Shown piece after piece: positions 60,275 to 64,000 of a stretch of DNA of 64,000 bases (the stretch's first letter is position 1; each line of letters begins with the position of its first letter). Source of the DNA: Leifsonia sp. fls2-241-R2A-40a (GTDB lineage: Bacteria > Actinomycetota > Actinomycetes > Actinomycetales > Microbacteriaceae); contig NZ_JARVRS010000001.1 in the NCBI RefSeq assembly GCF_030209575.1, forward strand, positions 744,001 to 808,000, in the 5' to 3' direction. The notes under the pieces are model-generated. The model was not told where the DNA came from. It saw nothing but the letters and a program-made list of their open reading frames with translations, and did no database searches. The position numbers were made by a program, and so were the translations under genes.

Positions 60275-62214
60275 GCGGGAACTCCGGCGCTCTCCTTCCC
60301 CGGGCCGCCCGCGCGGGCGGCATTGATCGCCTTCGAGAGGCTGTCGATGTCGACCGCTCCCTCGTGACGCTGGCCGTTGATGAAGTAGGTCGGAGTGCCC
60401 GCCGCACCGCTCGCCTCGGCGGAGGCGATGTCGGCGCGGACGCGGTCGGCGAAGGTGTGCGAGCGCAGGTCCTCGACGAACTGCTCGGGGTCGATGCCCA
60501 CCTGCTCGGCGTAGCTCTCCAGGTCGCGGATGCCGAGACGGTCCTGGTTCGCCAGGAGCATGTCGTGCATCGGCCAGAAGGCGCCCTGCGCGCCCGCGGC
60601 TTCGGCCGCCTCCGCGGCGAGCAGCGCATTGGGGTGCACGTCGGTGAGCGGGAGGTGCCTCCACGCCACCGCGACATCGGGATGACGCTCCAGGAGCTCG
60701 CGCACCGTCGGCTCCCCGCGCTTGCAGAAGCCGCACTCGAAGTCCCCGTATTCGACGATCGTGACCGCCGGTTGCGAGGCGCCCCGCACGTGATCCGCCT
60801 GCTGGTCGATCGGGGCGAGCAGATCCAGGGTCGGGTCGGGGCGGCCGTTGAGCGCCTGCGTGCGCTTGTTCGACGGGATGAAGCGCACGCACTGGAAGAC
60901 CAGCCAGGTCAGGACGGCCGAGCCGATGACCGAGAAGAAGATTCCGATCTTCGCCTCCGCGAGTTGAGGACCGGTGAGGACGATGCTCGCGATCAGCAGG
61001 GACACGGTGAAGCCGACTCCGGCGGCCGTCCCGCTGCCGAGGACCGACAGCCAGCCGACCTGTGGATGCACACGACCGCGTGTCACACGGCTCAGCAGCC
61101 ACGAGCTCCCGACCACCGAGATGGGCTTGCCGAGGACGTAGCCGACGACGATGCCGATCGTGATCGCGCTGCTCGCCGAGCGGGCGAGGAGCTCCGGGGT
61201 GATCCGCACGCCCGCGTTGGCGAGCGCGAAGACGGGGACGACCACGTAACTGGTCCACGGGCTCAACCGGTAGAGGATGCGCTCGTTCTCGGACAGCGAG
61301 TCCGCCAGCCCTGCCGCGGCCGACAGCGCGAGTTCAGCGTTCGGGCTCTCCCGGTAGCTGCGCACCAGCCCGGTCGCCCGCTCCAGGTCCGCCCGCAGCG
61401 GGATGTACGCGGTCGTCGCCAGGCCGATGGCCAGCCCCGCGACGACAGGATCGACTCCGCTGAGCAGCAGGGCGAGCCACATGATCACGCCGAGGACGAT
61501 CGCCAGATTCCGCCCGAGGGTGCGGTCCAGGCGCCGGACGACGATGATGCCGGCGAAGGCCAGCACGGCCACGATGACCGGCCCCATCGACACCGGTCCG
61601 CTGTAGAGGGCGGCGATGATGATCAGCGCGGCGACGTCGTCCACGACGAAGGCCGTCAGGAGGAACGTCCGCGTGCGCTTCGGGGCCTTCTTGGCCAGCA
61701 GAGTGAGGATGCCCAGTGCGAGTGCGGTGTCGGTCGACATCGCGACACCCCAGGCCCGGGCCGAATCCAGACCCTGGTTGATCAGCAGGTAGATGCCGAC
61801 CGGCAGCGCCATCCCGACCAGCCCCACGGTGATCGGGAGGATGAGGCGCTTGCGCTCACGGAGGTCGCCGAGGTCGAACTCCCTCCGCGCTTCCAGCCCG
61901 ACCGCCAGGAAGAACAGGGTCATCAGGCCGCTGTTCACCCAGGTCCGCAGGTCGTAGGAGAGGGTGAACTGTCCGAAGCTCACTCCGAGCGGCTGCTCCC
62001 AGAAGTCCTCGTAGCCCCCGATGTTCGCCCACACCAGTGCGACCACGACACCGGCCACCAGGAGCACGGAAGCCAGTGCGCCCGCTCGCAGAATGCCGTG
62101 GAAGGTCCGCTTCGGGTGCACCATCACGGTGCGGTCCTGCTCGCTGGGACGGGAATCCGGGGCAGCGGGCGGGTCCGACTGCAGTTGCGTCATCTCGGGT
62201 CGCTCAGCCGCCAC
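60271..62214 (-). CDS. nhaA: NhaA Na+/H+ antiporter fused to a DsbA-like thioredoxin domain
   Basis: The 647-residue protein has a NhaA antiporter domain (about residues 40-445, eleven to twelve helices) with FFLAVGLEARREFDLGDLRER, GVAMSTDTALALGILTLLAKK and FVVDDVAALIIIAALY, the last holding the DD pair. A C-terminal thioredoxin-fold DsbA/DSBA-like domain contains CGFC at 494-497 and ASGAAGTPTYFINGQ with the cis-proline. NhaA pumps sodium out in exchange for protons. The fusion probably adds disulfide chemistry on one side of the membrane. The GTG at 62214 is chosen, and an ATG at 62193 is an alternative. Confidence 0.92.
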   Translation of the reverse strand: MAAERPEMTQLQSDPPAAPDSRPSEQDRTVMVHPKRTFHGILRAGALASVLLVAGVVVALVWANIGGYEDFWEQPLGVSFGQFTLSYDLRTWVNSGLMTLFFLAVGLEARREFDLGDLRERKRLILPITVGLVGMALPVGIYLLINQGLDSARAWGVAMSTDTALALGILTLLAKKAPKRTRTFLLTAFVVDDVAALIIIAALYSGPVSMGPVIVAVLAFAGIIVVRRLDRTLGRNLAIVLGVIMWLALLLSGVDPVVAGLAIGLATTAYIPLRADLERATGLVRSYRESPNAELALSAAAGLADSLSENERILYRLSPWTSYVVVPVFALANAGVRITPELLARSASSAITIGIVVGYVLGKPISVVGSSWLLSRVTRGRVHPQVGWLSVLGSGTAAGVGFTVSLLIASIVLTGPQLAEAKIGIFFSVIGSAVLTWLVFQCVRFIPSNKRTQALNGRPDPTLDLLAPIDQQADHVRGASQPAVTIVEYGDFECGFCKRGEPTVRELLERHPDVAVAWRHLPLTDVHPNALLAAEAAEAAGAQGAFWPMHDMLLANQDRLGIRDLESYAEQVGIDPEQFVEDLRSHTFADRVRADIASAEASGAAGTPTYFINGQRHEGAVDIDSLSKAINAARAGGPGKESAGVPA

Positions 62215-62250
62215 ATGCCTTGCAGGATACTCCCGCGGGCAGGAAGCCCG

Positions 62251-62952
62251 TCAGTCGTCGGACGCCCCGACCGGGAGTGCTCGCAGAAGCTCGAGGGCGG
62301 ATTCCGACACGCTCTCCTCCGGGCGGAACACGACGAGGAGCATGCCGTCCGTCCCGGCGATCGGCGTCTTCTCGCGCGTCAGGCGCAACTGCCCGACGAT
62401 GGGATGGTGCCACTCGCCGGTCGTGGACACCTGCGGGGCCGGAGCCTCGTCGGCCCACAGCCGCCGGAACCGCGCGCTCCGCACCGCGAGCTCTCCGATC
62501 AGGCACTGCAGGCCGGAGTCGCCGGGCTCACGCTCGGCGCGGTCGAGGAGGTGGCGCACCATCGACTCGGTCGCCTGCTCCCAGTCCCCCAGCCGCTCCC
62601 GCGCCTCCGTCCCCAGGAAGACCGAGCGGACGAGGTTGCTGCCGGGCGAGAAGCAGGACCCCAGCGCCCGGGCCTGGCCGTTGGAGCACAGGACGTCCAT
62701 CAGTCGACCGACGACGAACGCGGGAGCCTGCATGCGCGCCACCGCCTCGCTCACCGGCTCCGGGACCAGCTCCGCGTTGGGTGTCGACGGATTCCAGGGC
62801 AGCCGGGGCAGTGCGGGCATGAGCGACGCTCCGCTCTTCAGGTAGGAGGCGAGCATGGCCTCCACTGCGTCGTGCGTCTCGACCGTCGTGCGGGCCGCGT
62901 CCAGCCGGTGTGCCCAGGCGATGATCTCGCTCTCGCGCCGCCAGGGACTCAC
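62251..62952 (-). CDS. MmyB-domain protein lacking the XRE helix-turn-helix
   Basis: The 233-residue protein holds a normal MmyB-like ligand domain from about residue 65 on: EPVSEAVARMQAPAFVVGRLMDVLCSNGQARALGSCFSPGSNLVRSVFLG, then GLQCLIGELAVRSARFRRLWADEAPAP, and GTDGMLLVVFRPEESVSESALELLRAL. Its N-terminus (MSPWRRESEIIAWAHRLDAARTTVETHDAVEAMLASYLKSG) shows no XRE motif of the kind SGLRREE...YYxRLEQG found in its relatives here. The start is GTG 62952. Twin GAACGTTC sites lie 20-41 bases upstream. It may be a ligand sensor without DNA binding, or a worn-down regulator. Confidence 0.75.
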   Translation of the reverse strand: MSPWRRESEIIAWAHRLDAARTTVETHDAVEAMLASYLKSGASLMPALPRLPWNPSTPNAELVPEPVSEAVARMQAPAFVVGRLMDVLCSNGQARALGSCFSPGSNLVRSVFLGTEARERLGDWEQATESMVRHLLDRAEREPGDSGLQCLIGELAVRSARFRRLWADEAPAPQVSTTGEWHHPIVGQLRLTREKTPIAGTDGMLLVVFRPEESVSESALELLRALPVGASDD

Positions 62953-62971
62953 TCGTATCCTCCTGCACTGG

Positions 62972-62993
62972 GAACGTTCTCAATGGAACGTTC
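62972..62993. promoter_or_regulatory. Twin GAACGTTC palindromes upstream of the MmyB-domain gene
   Basis: GAACGTTC occurs at 62972-62979 and again at 62986-62993, as two direct copies of GGAACGTTC set 14 bp apart. Each is a perfect 8-bp palindrome. They lie 20 bases before the GTG of the MmyB-domain gene and probably bind a dimeric regulator. Confidence 0.55.
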
Positions 62994-63109
62994 GAACTAT
63001 GCGGAAGTCGGGTCGACCGCGAGCCAGGATTGACCGTATGCGAAATTGGAACTCTAATCAAGGATGCGTTGCGCGACGCGCCGCTCATCTTCGCTGAAGC
63101 ACCGCGAGG

Positions 63110-63787
63110 TCACCCGCGGACAATCCGGGTAACCCCGAACACCTCTCTTGTGACCAGCTCCGCGTCGCTGTGTCGCTCCTCCTCCAGGCAGCGCGCGAGC
63201 TCCTCATGCTGCCGGCGCGTGGTCGGCCAGTCGATGTCGGACCGTGGGGATGCGAGAAGCACGTTGTACCCCAGCGCGGTCGCGGACTGGTCCACCAGCC
63301 GTGCCAGCGGCCGGTTCGGACACAGCCGGGCCAGGTCGGCGTAGTACTCGCGGAGATGGGCGACGAGCGCATCCCAGTCGTCCGCATCCATCGCCCGGAG
63401 AGCCGCCCGCAGCCGCTGACCGAGCTCCTGCCGCTGGCCGCTGCTGAGCGCCGGCAGCGTGACGGCGGTCAGGCCGGCGACGAGGACCCCCACGGTCTGG
63501 AGCAGCATCGCCGCATCCTCCGGCCGCGGCGTGACCACGCGCGTGTGCGACTGCGGTGCCGTCTCGATGAAGCCCTCGAGGGTCAGCGCGAACAGCGCCT
63601 GCCGGATCGGGGTGCGCGAGATGCCCAGCCAGCTCTGCAGCTGGGCGTCGTCGAGCCGCTCCCCCGGCCTCAGCGATCCGTCCAGGATCGCATCCCGGAT
63701 CGAATGATAGGCGCGGTCCCGCACCAGGCGCCGGGGCCGGCGGTCGTGCGGTTCATCCAGCGACGGAAGCGGCACTGTCTCCTCCAA
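63110..63787 (-). CDS. GntR family regulator (FadR subfamily)
   Basis: The 225-residue protein has a GntR winged helix (VRDRAYHSIRDAILDGSLRPGERLDDAQLQSWLGISRTPIRQALFALTLEGFIETA, about residues 22-80). A helical FCD ligand domain contains LREYYADLARLCPNRPLARLVDQ. The start TTG at 63787 (MEETVPLPS) is assumed, and a GTG at 63775 is possible. It lies next to a cyclase-family hydrolase gene on the same strand, 60 bp apart, and may be transcribed with it and control it. Confidence 0.9.
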   Translation of the reverse strand: MEETVPLPSLDEPHDRRPRRLVRDRAYHSIRDAILDGSLRPGERLDDAQLQSWLGISRTPIRQALFALTLEGFIETAPQSHTRVVTPRPEDAAMLLQTVGVLVAGLTAVTLPALSSGQRQELGQRLRAALRAMDADDWDALVAHLREYYADLARLCPNRPLARLVDQSATALGYNVLLASPRSDIDWPTTRRQHEELARCLEEERHSDAELVTREVFGVTRIVRG

Positions 63788-63847
63788 CAGAGCGACGGCC
63801 CATCGGGGTTCGGGCCGGGCATTCCGTCCACAATAGAAGACGCTGAC

Positions 63848-64000
63848 TCAGTCGGCGGCGTCCGCCTCCTCGATCACCACCGCGCGCAGCGGCGACCCGT
63901 CGCCGCCCGCGATCGCGAGTGGCAGCCCGACGAAGTGCGGCGCCGCCGCGGTGATCCTGCCCAGGTTCGTGAGGTTCTCGATGATGAGTCCGCCCGCGGC
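63848..64000 (-). CDS. Cyclase family protein (kynurenine formamidase-like), C-terminal end
   Basis: Only the last 50 residues lie in the window. They contain LIIENLTNLGRI, FVGLPLAIAGGDGSPLRAVVIEEAD, the C-terminal signature of the cyclase/kynurenine formamidase family, which hydrolyses amides or lactones using metal-bound water. The gene begins beyond the right edge. It precedes the GntR gene on the same strand. Confidence 0.8.
   Translation of the reverse strand, partial: AAGGLIIENLTNLGRITAAAPHFVGLPLAIAGGDGSPLRAVVIEEADAAD

Noticed and set aside
60364-63033. An 889-residue open frame on the plus strand opposite nhaA
   Set aside because: It is the antisense shadow of NhaA and the MmyB-domain gene. 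The D/R/H-rich translation shows no domain.
63039-63097. A short plus-strand frame near 63.0 kb as a small protein
   Set aside because: It has no ribosome-binding site and lies opposite the gap and 5' part of known genes. No conserved pattern is seen.

Overview
The window is high-GC DNA with strong G/C bias at third codon positions, GTG and TTG starts, tight ATGA/GTGA gene overlaps, lipobox solute-binding proteins and an LAxTG-type cell-wall anchor. This points to a Gram-positive actinobacterium, most likely a member of the Microbacteriaceae close to Leifsonia. The family placement rests on recognising protein families, not on a marker gene. I see no rRNA, tRNA, CRISPR array, insertion sequence or prophage. 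The window is chromosomal accessory and catabolic content with very little non-coding space.

Left part (1-23.3 kb). A truncated 4-aminobutyrate aminotransferase gene (gabT) is divergent from a PucR-type regulator, followed by an aldose 1-epimerase. Next is a sugar locus read right to left: lipoprotein binding protein, two permeases, a GH127 beta-L-arabinofuranosidase and a GH13 amylase-like enzyme, controlled by a divergent LacI regulator. No dedicated ATPase is present, so a shared one such as an MsiK type is probably used. After a zinc alcohol dehydrogenase-cupin-carboxymuconolactone decarboxylase operon comes a second sugar importer (ChvE/MmsA/MmsB type) with its own LacI regulator. Arabinofuranoside hydrolysis plus a monosaccharide importer suggests growth on plant cell-wall glycans. 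A Kup potassium transporter gene follows.

Middle part (23-44 kb). Here lie several small regulator-plus-enzyme modules with readable operators. They are a MarR/quinone oxidoreductase pair, a TetR/NCS1 permease/amidohydrolase group, an XRE-MmyB/SDR pair, a TetR/MFS efflux pair and a TetR/aldo-keto reductase pair. Also present are a RidA-DEAD-box helicase operon, a large Ig-repeat surface protein with an LAGTG sorting signal, and a T4 endonuclease V-like protein.

Right part (44-64 kb). A six-gene operon joins a polar amino acid ABC importer, a D-2-hydroxyacid dehydrogenase, a YtcJ-type amidohydrolase and an AruI-like thiamine diphosphate decarboxylase. It is divergent from a double-domain Lrp/AsnC regulator. 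This is the best candidate for an undescribed catabolic pathway in the window. The remainder holds PPK2, an OhrR regulator coupled to a tiny Zn-finger-like protein, an AlkA-type glycosylase, a second XRE-MmyB/SDR divergon, a NhaA-thioredoxin fusion, an MmyB-domain protein that has lost its helix-turn-helix, a GntR regulator and the C-terminus of a cyclase-family hydrolase.
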